From: Apiospora phragmitis
Taxonomy: Eukaryota > Ascomycota > Sordariomycetes > Amphisphaeriales > Apiosporaceae
NCBI GenBank assembly: GCA_038363925.1
Contig: JAQQWL010000002.1
Coordinates: forward strand, 2,418,001-2,482,000
Reading direction: 5' to 3'
Length of the DNA: 64,000 nt
Shown: positions 36,971 to 49,740 of the stretch, piece after piece
Layout: each line of letters opens with the position of its first letter
How positions within the stretch are numbered: the stretch's first letter is position 1
The notes under the pieces: generated by a model
What the model was told of the DNA's origin: nothing
What the model saw: the letters and a program-made list of their open reading frames with translations, nothing else
Databases searched by the model: none
Made by a program: the position numbers and the translations under genes

Positions 36971-39119
36971 ATGGTCCACCTTGCAAACATTCCCAAGGAT
37001 AACGAGATCAAGGATAAGCTCCCTGATGCCGTCAAGAAGATAAGTTTGCAGCTCAGCAACGAGGATGACTCCTTCACCACCAGCGTCTATGGCTCCAGGT
37101 TCGCGGCCGAGGACCTGCCCCGCCACGAGATGCCTGAGTGTGAGATGCCCAGAGAGGTCGCCTACCGCATGATCAAGGACGACCTCAGTCTCGACGGCAA
37201 CCCCATGCTGAACCTGGCCTCTTTCGTCACCACCTACATGGAAGAGGAAGCCGAAAAGCTCATGACCGAGTCCTTCTCCAAGAACTTCATCGACTATGAG
37301 GAGTACCCCCAGTCTGCTGACATCCAGGTGAGTTCCTCTCCACTCCAACCGCACGCCAAAGCACGCGGGGATCCGTTCACAGCAAGACATATGATGCAAG
37401 TGCACCGGTGCACAAGGACGTTTCACTAACCATGTGCCTTCTTTCTTCTTCGGTAGAACCGTTGTGTATCCATGATCGGCCGCTTGTTCCACGCGCCTAC
37501 CGAGGAGGGTAACGCAGCTGGTGCCGTTGGAACTTCTTGCATCGGCTCTTCGGAAGCCATCATGCTGGCAGTCCTTGCCATGAAGAGACGGTGGAAGAAC
37601 GCAAGAAAGGAAGCTGGCCTTTCCACGGAAAACCCCAACATCATCGTAAGTATACCCTAAGAGAACAATACCAGCAACGTTATGCACCATCGCAGCGTTT
37701 GTGGAGCATATGATGGGGTATAAGGCTCGCTGCTCCGCGGCTATTCCCCTCTTCTCGGCAGTGCCATGCTGATTGTGCTCCTTAGATGTCTTCGGCTGTC
37801 CAAGTCTGCTGGGAGAAGGCTGCAAGATACTTCGAGATCGATGAGAAGCTTGTCTACTGCACGCCGGAACGTTATGTCCTCGACCCCGAGGAGACGGTGA
37901 ATCTGGTTGATGAAAATACTATTGGTATTTGCGCGATTCTGGGAACTACCTATGGTAAGTAAGCTCCAATCATTTGGTTTCTGAGGTTCTCCTTTGCTAA
38001 TAACAAAATTGGTCTTTAGTAAGTCACTTGCTCTTGAGATGGGCACAAAGACACACTGGACCATCCAACCTGTTATCCTTGATGCAGCATGAGCTCGTCG
38101 AATAATCGAGTATGCAAAGTGCAAGTATGTGACTAACCAAGATGCTTAGACTGGCGAGTACGAGGATGTTAAGGCCATCAACGATTTGCTGGTGAAGAAA
38201 GGCATGGATACCCCGATTCACGTCGATGCTGCCAGCGGCGGTTTCGTGGCTCCGTTTGTGATGCCCGATCTGCAATGGGACTTCAGACTGGAGCGTGTGG
38301 TCTCGATCAACGTATCTGGCCACAAGGTACGTCAATCATCTTGAAACGTGTTGCCATGTCGCCAAGAAACTGACGATATCACAGTATGGCCTTGTGTACC
38401 CAGGTGTAGGATGGGTTGTCTGGCGCTCTGTCGAGTACCTGCCCAAGGAACTCGTCTTCAACATCAACTACCTCGGCGCCGATCAGTCAAGTTTTACCTT
38501 GAACTTCTCCAAGGGTGCTAGTCAGGTTATTGGGCAGTATTACCAGCTAATTCGACTCGGCAAAAAGGGCTACCGCGCCATCATGAGCAACTTGACCCGC
38601 ACCGCTGACTACCTCTCGAACTCCTTGGAAGCTCTGGGCTTCGTTATCATGTCGCAGAAGTCGGGCAAAGGCCTGCCCCTGGTTGCATTCCGCTTGAACC
38701 CAGATGACAAGCACGAGTTCGATGAGTTCGCCTTGGCACACAGGCTGCGTGCTCGTGGCTGGGTTGTACCGGCTTACACAATGGCCCCCCACACGAATCA
38801 ACTGAAGATGCTGCGTGTCGTGGTCCGTGAGGATTTCACCAAGAACCGATGCGACGCCCTGATCTGTGATATCAAGTATTGCATGGAGCTGCTCGAGCAG
38901 ATGGACCGGGATTCTGTGAAGAAGATGGAGGACTTCGTCAAGACCCACCACGCTACTAACTCATCTCAATCGAAGCACAACCATCCCCGTTTCGCTGTAA
39001 GTAAACTCCCACCTTGTCTGTACACAGCAACGGTAATAGGGCAAAAAGCTAACTGTTGTTGTTAGAACGAGAAACATTCCATTCAAGGCAAGCATGGCAA
39101 GACTCACTCTATCTGTTAG
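36971..39119 (+). CDS. GAD1: Glutamate decarboxylase
   Basis: PLP enzyme that converts glutamate to GABA and CO2 in the cytosol, the entry to the GABA shunt and linked to acid and oxidative stress. Exons: 36971-37327, 37457-37645, 37786-37953, 38150-38326, 38385-38996, 39066-39119; 1557 nt, 518 residues. Every exon length is divisible by three and every intron lies between codons. Landmarks: ENPNII, the substrate block [18 protein letters not shown] with the PLP-ring Asp, and the Schiff-base Lys297 in INVSGHK at the end of exon 4. [10 protein letters not shown] and KTHSIC follow at the C terminus. Intron 3 (37954-38149) cannot be removed as one canonical intron in frame but works as a twin intron; see findings. 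There is no frame defect elsewhere. Confidence 0.96.
37954..38149 (+). other. Stwintron: external intron of GAD intron 3
   Basis: The outer intron's first donor base is G37954. Its remaining donor bases TAAGTC start at 38020, after the inner intron. Once the inner intron is gone the outer intron reads GTAAGTC ... TGACTAACC (38128-38136) ... TTAG (38149), 131 nt long. It joins ACC TAT to ACT GGC GAG, giving the family sequence T-Y-T-G-E-Y. This is the [D1,2] class of stwintron, where the donor is interrupted between its first and second base. Confidence 0.8.
37955..38019 (+). other. Stwintron: internal intron
   Basis: Canonical 65-nt intron: donor GTAAGT at 37955, branch site GCTAATAAC near 37996-38004, acceptor TTTAG at 38015-38019. 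The very next bases are TAAGT, which rebuild a GTAAGT donor with the preceding G37954. Confidence 0.82.
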
Positions 39120-41037
39120 AGTGCCAATGTGATGCTGGGAGACTTTGAATGAAGTCTTGATGAATCATGACAGTTATTGCTTGAGCGAGAATTATATCGA
39201 GCGCTATGTTCCCAAGGAAGGAAGGAAGATTTAAAAAAAGCAACTATACTACGGCAAGATACTATATGGACTCATGCCACCATGGCGCACATATTTTCCA
39301 CAAGTACTGTAGATTCTTCAGCAGCATACAAGTGCTGAATATACAGACTGTTGCACGTTGTGCCTCTCGCAGGCCGTAGCGAATCTGCGATACCCCATTC
39401 GCATCTTGCATTAAGCTAAGTATGCATTTGTGACGATGATTCCTGGTACTTATCAAAGATGCTGTTATCCACCTGCGTGTACAGTCATTATTTATGCTTC
39501 GGAAGACATGTGGCGATGCTGTCCTTGTTCCTTGGTGGTGTAAGTGGACTGGGAACATGAACTCCTCTCTCTCCAACTCTTCCATTGTCACGCTGAAGCT
39601 CCACCCTTATTGATCTACTACTAGTTTCCGCCGGCCCTTCTGCCGAGCCCCTGACCAGCCAAGCACCCAAACCGCCCGCCCATCCCTGCTGGACTAACAA
39701 GATGATCCAATTTCCCGGCGTCTGGGTAAGCAATCGGCTCCTCTTTCACGTTGCCCACAACTGCCTTTCTGCCGATCATCGCGTTTGCCATGGAAATTCG
39801 GGAAATTCGAAACCTATGCATGTCCACAGACAGCGTGATGCTGTGTGTCGTCGCTAGCAGGGGTCGGCCGGGGTTTGCAACGGTTGATGGCGCCAAAAGT
39901 CGGGCGGCTATCCGAATGGTGTCCCACTCCAGACAACTACAACCATGGTAAGCTATGAAGTATGTAGTCCTGTAGCCTACGTAAGTTGCTCCGCCCCCTA
40001 TTAGATGTGCCGTGCAGCGTCATCGCATCCGGAGTTCGAGCACACGCATGATTATGATACTTGAGAAGGCGTTTTTTGTTTGTTTGGTTGGATGTTTATT
40101 GTGGAAATCGCGTCCTCACGTCGGACAGGTATCTGGTTCGGATATAGGTTATAAATCTCCATAATCCATAGCCCACCAATCAACCAACCATCCAACCCAA
40201 CCAGCCTTCACCATGTAAGAACATTACAAAAGCAATCACAATACAATATATGCACGCCCATTCAGACCCTCTGCTGTGGTAGTGGTGGTGGTGATCGTTC
40301 GTGGCTCCTCCTCCCTCGCGACGGATGGATCGACCGATTTCCTTGCTTCCAAGCGGGACTGACGCCGGACCCGACCCTATAGCGAACCTGTAATAATTAC
40401 CGACTAGCCCCAGCGCCCAGCCCCCCCCCCCCCGGTTTCCCACACACACAACCTTGAATCCTTATCCGAAGGACGACAACGACGACTATTCCCCCAGTTG
40501 TAGCATTAATAAGTTCGAATTCCTCATTAGCATGGGCTCCCTCCCCGCGTCTGTCCGTCCGCCGGTTTTCTTCCATTGGGTGGCTTTGCGCCGTCGTAAT
40601 GTTGTAGAGAAAATGGAAAAAGCATGTTGATATGCCATGAGCCGCCAAGTGGTGGCTGCAATTGCTACGAAATAAAGTCGACATTGCGACCTTGCGGTAT
40701 GAGTAGGTAGTAAGGAAAAATTGAGAGATGGAATAGATTGAGCAGTACACCATGAGGGGGCATAGCATCATCAACAAACCGGGGCCTTCCGCTCAATACC
40801 AACAACGACCGCATTTTTATGAAATGACAATAATGATACAGAGATTATTCTGATGACGCTTGCTGCCAAGCCGCTGAATGTAGGCTTGGAAATCGTCAAG
40901 AAAGGAGAAAAACGTTTGGCGATTGCCTCGCTCGTTCGTTTCATAAAAAGTTTCGTGGAATTCCGTGGGGAGCTTCCCTTGTGTTGCTTATTTCGTTTTT
41001 GAGTTTGTACATATATCCTTTCCCATCTGATGGGGGC
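39120..41037. other. Convergent intergenic region GAD / transcription factor
   Basis: 1.9 kb between two stop codons. No supported gene. It contains a 13-base C homopolymer at 40421-40433 followed by GG and a CA tract (40441-40450). Confidence 0.5.
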
Positions 41038-43668
41038 TCAGATGATATTAGCGATGCTGATTCTTTCTGTATTCCGTTTCGCGGCGCTTGGCGCCGGGCT
41101 GGCGGACGAGCCTTCGTTCGGGGGTATGCTGCTTCTCGGGATGCTCGGTCCCGGCATCGGTTCCATCTTGATCGGCGGCAGCGTATGGGGAGCGTACTGG
41201 GAAGTCGGGCTCCAGGCTTCCGTCGCTGAGCCTCGCAGCTGCCCGTCCAGCCGATCCCAACCAACCCAATCTCGGAGGTCCTCCGCGCTAAGTCCCGTCC
41301 GATTTTCAGATCTTGTTATCCCACCCGACGCCGACGCCGCCGTGGGCATGGCGTCGCGTTCAGCTCCCACCCACACCCATGCAGATTCAACGCCCCCTTG
41401 CAAGTCGGCGCCTAGGTATGCTAACAGCTCTTCATCCCTGCACAAAGCCTCCTGGAAAGCAGCTGCGGGTGGGCGCTGTGCGCCAAAGCCAGGCACAGAC
41501 CTAGGAAGATACGCTGCTACCTCGGCGCGCTTGTTGGCTACGGCCGAAAGAAACAACGAAAGGAATCGGCCACAGGGTACTGCGACATCACGCCGAACGT
41601 CTATCGACTTCAGAGCACGGATGCAAACCCCTGCCAGTTCGTGTTGTTCTGTAATCACCAGGAATAGAGCCGATCTGAAAATATGAGTGGTGAGTAGCGC
41701 CGTCGCAGCATCGGCAAGTGTGGCGTTAGTTCGAGCGATCAGCTTAGCCGTTTCGGCAGCAGTGTAGCTACACTGGGCAATAGCTTCGATCGGACATCGG
41801 GAGGGCAGGTCGGTGCGAGGTTGTGCCGGTGAAGCAATAGTCGAGCGCTCATAAGATACGCCATTGGCATCAGCATATGGGGCGGGATAGGTAAGGGGTT
41901 ATCGGGATCGCAGGCTGCTGGAAAGGCCCTCTGGCAGTTGGCGAAATGTGCATCGAAAGTGGACAGCCGCGTCGGCGTAATGGGTAAGGAGCTTCGAGCT
42001 TGCACAATGGCAGGTATTGAGCGGACCACATTGAGAATAACGTGTAGCGAATGAGTCAGGGAGTCGGCATTGAGGGGATGCACCGGCCCTTCCGCGTGGA
42101 GATAATGATCGTCTATCGCTTCTGGTAACGTAACATCGCAATCGGCATCGTAAATAAGGGAGGGACGGCCCATGTCGAGAGACATGGTTTGATCGAGGAT
42201 GTAGATGGACCACCATACTCGCCGTCGCATGTCGGCCTCGAGCCTGAGGGAGCCCCCACCTCAAGATGTAGACTCATGTCCTGGGCCATCTTCACTGCAG
42301 TGCCCAACCCGCTCCAAGCTGCCGACTTCAGGTTGAGTTCATTCAGAACTAGTGAAGTGAGGAACGCTGTTCTCACGTTGTCGAGGCTGAAATCGTTATT
42401 CCAGGGGTCAACAAGGCTGCGGGAGACTTCCAGCAGTTCGGCTGCCTGATGTATGCGGTCTGGGTGACGTTCGCTGCTAAACACGCTTCCACCCGCCAAA
42501 ATTGCGAAGAGAGTGGACAGCCAAGAGGCTGACATGCGTTGCAGGCCAGCACCTTGGTATACCTCCTCCACTTCGCGCTGCAGCGTTGGCCAATGTAGCA
42601 GTGGCATCATGACATGAATCGCACCATAATAAGAGTGCAAAAGCGCCTCCGTAACAGACCTGGGTGGCGGTGATGGAAGCCGTACTCGGGTAGCGCAGCC
42701 ACTGGCGTTGGTCGATAAGGCGCCGGCGGCTTGAACAGCCCCTTCGAAATATTCCGGACGTTCGTCCGTGCCCTCGATGGATCGTGAAGCGGTGCTGCTC
42801 GTTTCCGTCGTTTGGGCTCGGACCCAATTTCCGGAATGGCGATGGCCAGCTGATCAACACCCTCTACATCCAAGTCCATCTGGCCATCTCTGTCGTTTAG
42901 GAGGCGTTTGAGCGTGTTGTTCTCCCTACGTACACGCTCGATCTGCTTCTCGAGATCTTGCACCTGCTTGATGGAAGACATTCGTCGGTTCGTCTCCTTT
43001 GTGAACTGGCATTTGACATTGCGACTGGAGCACTCTGAGCAACTTGTCGTTTCTGTTGCATCGCATTTGACCTTTCTCTCGCGACAGGCATCACAGCTTT
43101 TCGTTGTAGAAGGTTAGCGATTAGTCGGACGATATGCATCAGCTAGGATTAGGATGAGTCTGAGGACACAGACAGCCTTGGGGGGAATGGCTCTGGGTCA
43201 TGGAACAGCGGCACAAGTCACACGATATGTGCATCAGGATTATCACCAAGCAGCCACAGAGCTACGCGGGATCGGGGCCAGGCAAGGTAGGGGTTTCTTA
43301 CCTAGGGTCTTTCCTTCTTTGGCGATATGCACGCTTCTGTGCTTGGACGTTGGCGGAAAGCTGCGCATTCGACAGACCCGGGGTACTCGCGACCGAGTCG
43401 TTAGAGGGAAGTGAATCTCTTCCCATTACCGATGACGCTGTCCCTGGGGTATACGGCTGGAATGCCGACTGACTGACAGAAGGTAGAGGTGGGATGCCAA
43501 TAGACTGGGGGGCATGAGAGCCGCCGGACCTCGCACTTGTGCTCATCAAGCTGCTGAGGTACTGGGTTGGCGGCTTCGGCGAGGTTGCGGACGAGACTGA
43601 AGACGAGTCGTATGACCTTGTGGATGGATTCGGGGATCGAGAAAGGCATTGTGTGACGAAGTTGCCAT
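41038..43668 (-). CDS. Zn(II)2Cys6 transcription factor with bZIP-like basic segment
   Basis: Fungal-specific transcription factor of about 809 residues. Exon 1 43302-43668, exon 2 41038-43096; intron 43097-43301 (GTAAGA ... GCTAACC ... AAAG). Order: a Ser/Pro-rich N terminus (RSPNPSTRSYDSSSVSSATS) and a basic stretch QAQKRAYRQRRKDP. The binuclear cluster follows at once with six Cys (CDAC, VKC, CSEC, VKC; spacing C2C6C8C2C6C), then a coiled coil (QVQDLEKQIERVRRENNTLK). The middle-homology domain includes LLHSYYGAIHVMMPLLHWPT and MRRRVWWSIYILDQTMSLDMGRPSL. Four single-base gaps must be filled, near 43638-43643, 42682-42688, 42239-42246 and 41783-41786; the total is then divisible by three. 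The start at 43668 depends on the first of these; ATG 43546 is the fallback. Target genes unknown. Confidence 0.8.
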
Positions 43669-44460
43669 CGTGGGCAACTTCAGTCTCCAGTAGGCCGTGG
43701 TCTGATTGGGCACAGGTTCCAAGGACTCCCCAATAGGTCGGATCCCGAGAGGATGCCGCTCAAGGAACATGCAGTACGGTTATTGGCGAGTCTCGTGGGA
43801 GGTCTTAGTAGTTGGGTGGTGGCCACAGGGCGCTACTGTCGATGCAGAAAGTACCTGGGGAGGGCTGATATGCAACCAGAAAACGGCGAGTGGGCTGGGG
43901 GACCCCCCTCGTACTAATGCCACAAGAGATCGGAACCGTAAAGGCAAACGTCTCTCGAGTGCGTCGTCGAGGCGATCTCAGCGCCTTGCAGCGTTGCAGC
44001 AGCGTTGTGCTACTTGACTGCCGCTATGTCCTCTCTAAGTTTTCCGCGGTATGCTCGCCTGACCGAGCAGTGTCCCGCAGGTTTCAGGAGCCAGTGGGCG
44101 ACCGGTTATTGTAGAAGTGCCAGTTGGCCTAGAACAAGATGGCAGCTTAGCATCGATTGTGGCGGTTGTGCGAATTGCCCTTTGGTGAATATAGTATTGT
44201 GATCCCCCCCAGGATTGGCCTCTTGACGCGGGTTGCCTAAACAGGAATCCAGATAGCGGTGAATTATGTATGTTGCTTGGAAATGTACCCTCGACCAAAG
44301 GAACCACGGCAGAAAAGCAAGGACCGTCGATGGCAGAGTTGTGGTGTATACGCACGCAGGGAAACAGACTGCCCTCTTTTTTTGTCTTTGGTCGGGAACA
44401 ACAACAAATAGGAAGTACCTACTAGAACGGGCAGCGACGTGAAAAAGGGAAGATGTGGCA

Positions 44461-44515
44461 GTAGCAGCAGCAGCAGCAGCGGTGGCAGTGGCAGTAGCAA
44501 CAACAACAGTATGCA
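44461..44515. repeat. Imperfect CAG/CAA trinucleotide repeat
   Basis: GTAGCAGCAGCAGCAGCAGC followed by GGTGGCAGTGGCAGTAGCAACAACAAC-type triplets, starting near 44461. No coding frame with other support uses it. Confidence 0.7.
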
Positions 44516-44921
44516 GTAGCAGAACAGGAGTAGTGGTAGTAGTAATGGGGGCAGGTCTAGTCGGTTTGCGGACGGCGGACGGTAGTCAAGCAGCTATGTA
44601 CAATAGAGTAGCTTGCCCGGGACCAGGCCCCGGGGCTCTCCGTGCGCCAAAGCAAAAAATCGGAAATATAATCTGGAGGGGTGAGCGAATCCTTCCAGAG
44701 GTTTGTATCCCTGCAGATGAACAGGACAAGAGTGGGAAGAGAAGAGGGAACAGGGCTCGGAGTGATGTTCATCGACCAAAATCGCTAACGTGTTTCGAGC
44801 GGAGGTGGGCCGTCCTGGGTTCATGTTCTGTTCTAGTAAGTAACCTCGGACCAAGTCGACTAAAAAAGAGGAGGAAACCCTGGGCCCCGAAACTAATGTA
44901 AACTTGAGAAGCATAGGCATG

Positions 44922-44924
<3 letters not shown>

Positions 44925-44954
<30 letters not shown>
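44925..44954. repeat. (GA)15 microsatellite
   Basis: Uninterrupted GA dinucleotides over 30 bases. Confidence 0.9.
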
Positions 44955-44956
<2 letters not shown>

Positions 44957-47900
44957 ATGCTGCTGCTGCCGCTGCCGTTGCCGCTGCTGGCGAACGAGCC
45001 GGCTACCCTTTCGAAAAAGATTTAAGGTGATGCGCCAGTCAACTTGACATCGACTACTACTACTACCCGTCCCTCTCTCAACTCTGTAGTCTTGCCGGGG
45101 GTCCGTACTGACACTCGAACCAAAAACACCAGACGACACTAGGACGCGAAGACAAGCACTATGCCTGAAGCGCCGGGGCAAGAGCGGCCATTGGCCAACA
45201 TCATCCCTCCATCCCATCGGTTTCCCGTCCAAGGTCGTCGTCGGCTCTCATCAGATACGCTCGATGGCATTTGATATATCGTGGGTGGCGACCTACGCGC
45301 AGTAACCCCAAGGTAGCTACATGAGCCATCTATCTGCTATCCTCGCTGCCGAGCGCAACAACGCTCGCTCGTCCAATGGAGAGAATGGTCGTCTCGGCGC
45401 ATATCAGAAAGAAACCCGGTCGCATCCAACCATGGGGTCCTCTACTGTCTGTAACTTGTACTGTACCGTATTAGCGTTGGATGGCAGGCTAGGCACGTCG
45501 AGCCGGCATTGCATTGTGCTATGGGCTGCTGCCCCAGTTAGCGGGACATAAATCAATTCGACATGTACACAGCGCTGGGAGGGAGCAGATCTCCACCGCC
45601 AGGTCACTCACAGTGTTATGTTCCAACATTGGATATTTTGCAAGGGGGGTTTATTTTATGTATGATTGTTCTTATGTAGAGTAGGCCGGCCGACCTGGTT
45701 GTGAACATGCACCACGCGCGCTTTGCTTGGAGTGCGCAATGCATGTATGTAGCACACGAGTAGTATCCACGTTGCATATTGAGATATATTGATGTTTGTA
45801 TGCCGGATGCATCGTCATTATACGGAGCTAGATACATTCGATACCAATGAAGATCGCATCCCGAGGCACTAATAAAAAGAAGACGAAGTACTCGAAAAGG
45901 CAGTCCGCCAGCCGGTCGGGACCTGGCAGGCAACCTGGACAGTAGACGCGCCATACACAGCGCACAGCTACCGTGGAAGCGACGCCCCGGCTTCGTTATA
46001 CGCAGGCATGATGCTCATATAGCGTAGGATTGTGTATCGCTGCACGTTTGACACGCCAGGAAAGGGCAATTCAGAAACAAAAAGCAAAAGATAGAGGTGC
46101 CGGCTCTGACGGTTGATCAAAGCCATGCAGAACCAAAATGGAAACATTTGAAACATAGCGAGCTAGCCAGTTGCCGAATTCTATTCTTCTCCCGCATGCC
46201 ACATGAAGCCCCAAAGGGACGGTGAATCAAAACCATCAGTCACTCATGGTACATTCGCCTATCATATTGCTTCTGTCGGCTCGGCGCAAAAGGATCAATA
46301 GGCACTCTAGAGGAGGAGAAAAAGTTGGTCCAAGTGTCATGGAGCCTAACAATATGCATCATCTTTTTTCCCCTTCCCCTTCCACTCTTCCACTCCAGCT
46401 CTCCCCTCCTCCTCCCCCTTCCCCCTTTTCCAGTTTAGCGTGACGTATGTATCGAGTTTATCTACCAGGGGGAAAGGTCTTACCTTACATACTCGCCGAA
46501 CACCGTCGGATCTCATTCCTTGACACCCAAGGGCGGGCAGATGTACGAAATAGCGTCTCCAGTTGACCGGTCTCACTAACCGAGTCGAACTAGTAGTCAC
46601 TTGTCCGTGTCGATGCTCACTTAAACCAGGTCGGGGCCGTTGGGCGCTTTGAGAACCCCATCTTTCTCATCTGCAGTTTATGTACTTGACATATCTTCAA
46701 TTGTCTTGGTGTTATACACAATACCTCTCTCCTTCTGACCCCAGCCTGCATTGGCGATTGGGAGCCAATAAGCATGCTAAGGTGAAGTACATTATCCGAA
46801 GCGAGCAGTATAGCTAGTAACAATACTACATCGCTCCATATTGCCTAGTAGTATGGACGATCACTTATCAAGTATGTACAGTACAGTACTGTAGCACTGG
46901 CGCGCTCTACGGGATGAACAGGGGTGGCGGTATCTTCCGTTCGGGCCTAAACCCACCCGCTCGCTACCCATGACATACAAATCTCATGAGTCTGTGAGGA
47001 TCACAGCCATGGTAAGGAGCTTGCCATTCATGATGCCATCCATCTAGGTACGCAGTCTGATATAGACATGTACCTGTGCTGCTATTTCTTTACGCAGGGC
47101 TGTCTGCGCTTGGTTACAAATCGCCGCTGACTATAACTGCCCTTTGCTTTGCTTTACTACTTACCTTAACTCAGACAAAACGCCTACCTGACCAAGTCAA
47201 ATGCCTCCGAGGTTAGGGGACCTAAACTACAGGCTTAGCGAGCTTCGACTTGCACCTTTGTGCGCGCTAACAGCTTATTAATACAGTGCCGTTCCTAACC
47301 AGCATGCCAGGGAAGCGTCCCTCTGGGGGCAGTGGAATATGTAGGTGAGGAGATCCCGGCCTTGTCAAGGTCGCATTGCAGGCCGGTTCCGCAGAGGGGA
47401 GGAGGGTGGATTTCCAAAACAACCAGCCTACGTGCCATCTTACCTAAACAATGCAGCGCTTGCTTGACCTGATCACCCAGTCCAATGAGCGATCTCAGAT
47501 ATCCGACCGCTTCCGATCTTGCCTCTGGAGATCTAGTGTCGCGGGCGAGAAATGTCTGATGGGCACCGGTAGTTGCTCAATAGAAGCCTCTATGGCTTTC
47601 CCCATTTGTATAGGTCAGGTATTTATGCATGCATGCAATATATATGTATGCATGTTTTGTCTGGCAGAGGAAGGATGCTTATAGAAGCGATTGTACTCCG
47701 TATTGTCCTCCGTTTTCCCAAGCACACATCACCTGTGTTCTTTGAAACGAAGAGTCAAGGAACAGGCGTGTGGCCAAAAGCAGAGTCGTTGTCCCGCAAG
47801 CAAACAGTACAGTGACCAAAGCCAACGGGTCACAACACCCCCCCTGCTTCGAGTGATTGAGGCTAGACCAGGCAGGCAGGCCAGATCGTATGTCGTACGC

Positions 47901-49712
47901 GGCTTTCATCGACAATACAGTAAAAAACCAACCCACGAGGTTCCTGGCATGGGACCGGGGTGTCGGTCAGGCCATCTCACCACGTTGAACTTTGTGGAGC
48001 TAGGATACCGCTGATGCCAGATGCATCTGAACAGGTGTGACTACGTCGTAGACTGACTAGACCGGCCACACCATCCCAAGAAGCAGGTCGCCAGGGGCTG
48101 CGGCGGCTGGCGGCGGCCGGGTGAAGTACGGAGTAGAGAGAGGGCCGAAATGAAAACATACCTACCTAATGCTGATCATTGCATATTGCGTGCCTGCCAC
48201 GACACCCAATTTGCAAGATTGCTTTCCCAAAGGGCCACTGCCAAGGAACCCATAGCGTACATCTCACATACGCCTCCCAATCGGTTAGAAAATGACCTAC
48301 ATGGCGAGAGCGATCGTTTCTGCGGCCAGGAGACTATTGCGAGGTTGCAGCTTGCGGGTTAGCTCCACCTTTCTAGCTGTTCTGAGAGTCAGTCCTAGCA
48401 TTTCGGAGGATTCGGCATCGGGGGAAATACATAGGCGCCTGCATGATGTATCAGAATTTATGTACCGAAAATGGCCAAACTCCCTCTCGTAGGTAGAGAA
48501 GCAAAGGTGCTCCTGCATAATGGTCCTTGTCAGTGGTCAAGATCGATGGTGGCTGTTTGCTTCAGCCTTCCTATTTTCGCCTCCAGTAGCACGCCGGTCA
48601 CCGGGTCTCTGGGAGAAGCCAGTGCCCCAAAATGCGCAGACTGTGAGAATGCACCCATACATACAAAACCGCCGTGTCGCCTACTTGTGAGCGTGTAGTC
48701 CACATATCTCACCTGCAAATTTGGGACTTGCCTATGCGACCTGGTCTCGATGAGAAACACGATGAGAAACATTCGGAGCTAACGGGGTGCGTCAATTTTC
48801 TGACATGGGGTTTCCTCGGTTGCGGGGGCCCCCTGGACTCTCATCAGCCAAGACGGAGCAGCCTCCGACCAATATGATAGAATATCCGCTTTACTTTAAC
48901 CCTTACTGGATTCGCCTGCTGCAGCTACTGCACAGTGTCCTTTACTGCTGCTGCAAGTTCTTCCTTCGGCGTTGCGTCCCTAATCTTGGTGACTGCGAAC
49001 AGAGTGCCAGTGGTACACCAACAATACTTTGGGCAGGGGGGTTCGCGTAAAAGTACCTCATGTTGAAGAGACAGTATCAAATAGAATCGGGTAATGCAAA
49101 GTGCCCGATGCTCCTCTCGCGTCTTGGCTGGAATAAGCATACGCAAAGAACGGTAAGTCCTGCTAGTCGGCCGCTTAGAAGTTAGCCCAAGCCAGCTCAC
49201 GGAGAGGTTTGGAAAGGACATGCAAGCTAGAGTCCAAAACAGACAAGGCGCCACGGAGCTGGTTACCGGTGATGGGGTTTATGACCGTTGCCGATGCTTT
49301 CCTGTGAAGCCGTGGAAGCCAGCCCAGCCCATACCCTACCGCCGCTAGCCTAGATCATGTTAAGCACAGCATGCTAGCAGCCCTGGATTCCGGTCTACTC
49401 ACTAGTTGATCCAGAGCTTTGGGGCCGCTGGCTTGACCTTGACTGTCAACTGACTTAGGTAGGCTTAGGTAGGGCTGTACTGCTACAGTAGCATGACCTC
49501 GGGTTGAAGATCATGCCTGTTACATGGAGGTGATGGCTGCAGTTGGCAACTTCCAATGTGTGCTTAATCTCATCAGGGCGCAGACTGGAAGGTATATCCA
49601 TCTCAGATGACGCGAGTGCAAATGATATGGCATGTAATTTGAAAATTCAAGGGTCCACACCAACCACTGATGGGCACTCGTCATCTCCTGGGCTCTGGGC
49701 CCTGGACTTTGT

Positions 49713-49740
49713 GTTGCTGTTGTTGCTGTTGTTGTTGCTG
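49713..49740. repeat. GTT/GCT triplet repeat
   Basis: Alternating GTTGCTGTT-type triplets over about 28 bases, no associated gene. Confidence 0.75.

Noticed and set aside
36950..37825. Long minus-strand open frame opposite GAD exons
   Set aside because: It crosses confirmed GAD introns and exons and has no family motif; it mirrors the coding strand.
41030..41686. Plus-strand open frame opposite the transcription factor 3' end
   Set aside because: Shadow of the minus-strand coding sequence, which carries conserved residues and continues the corrected frame.
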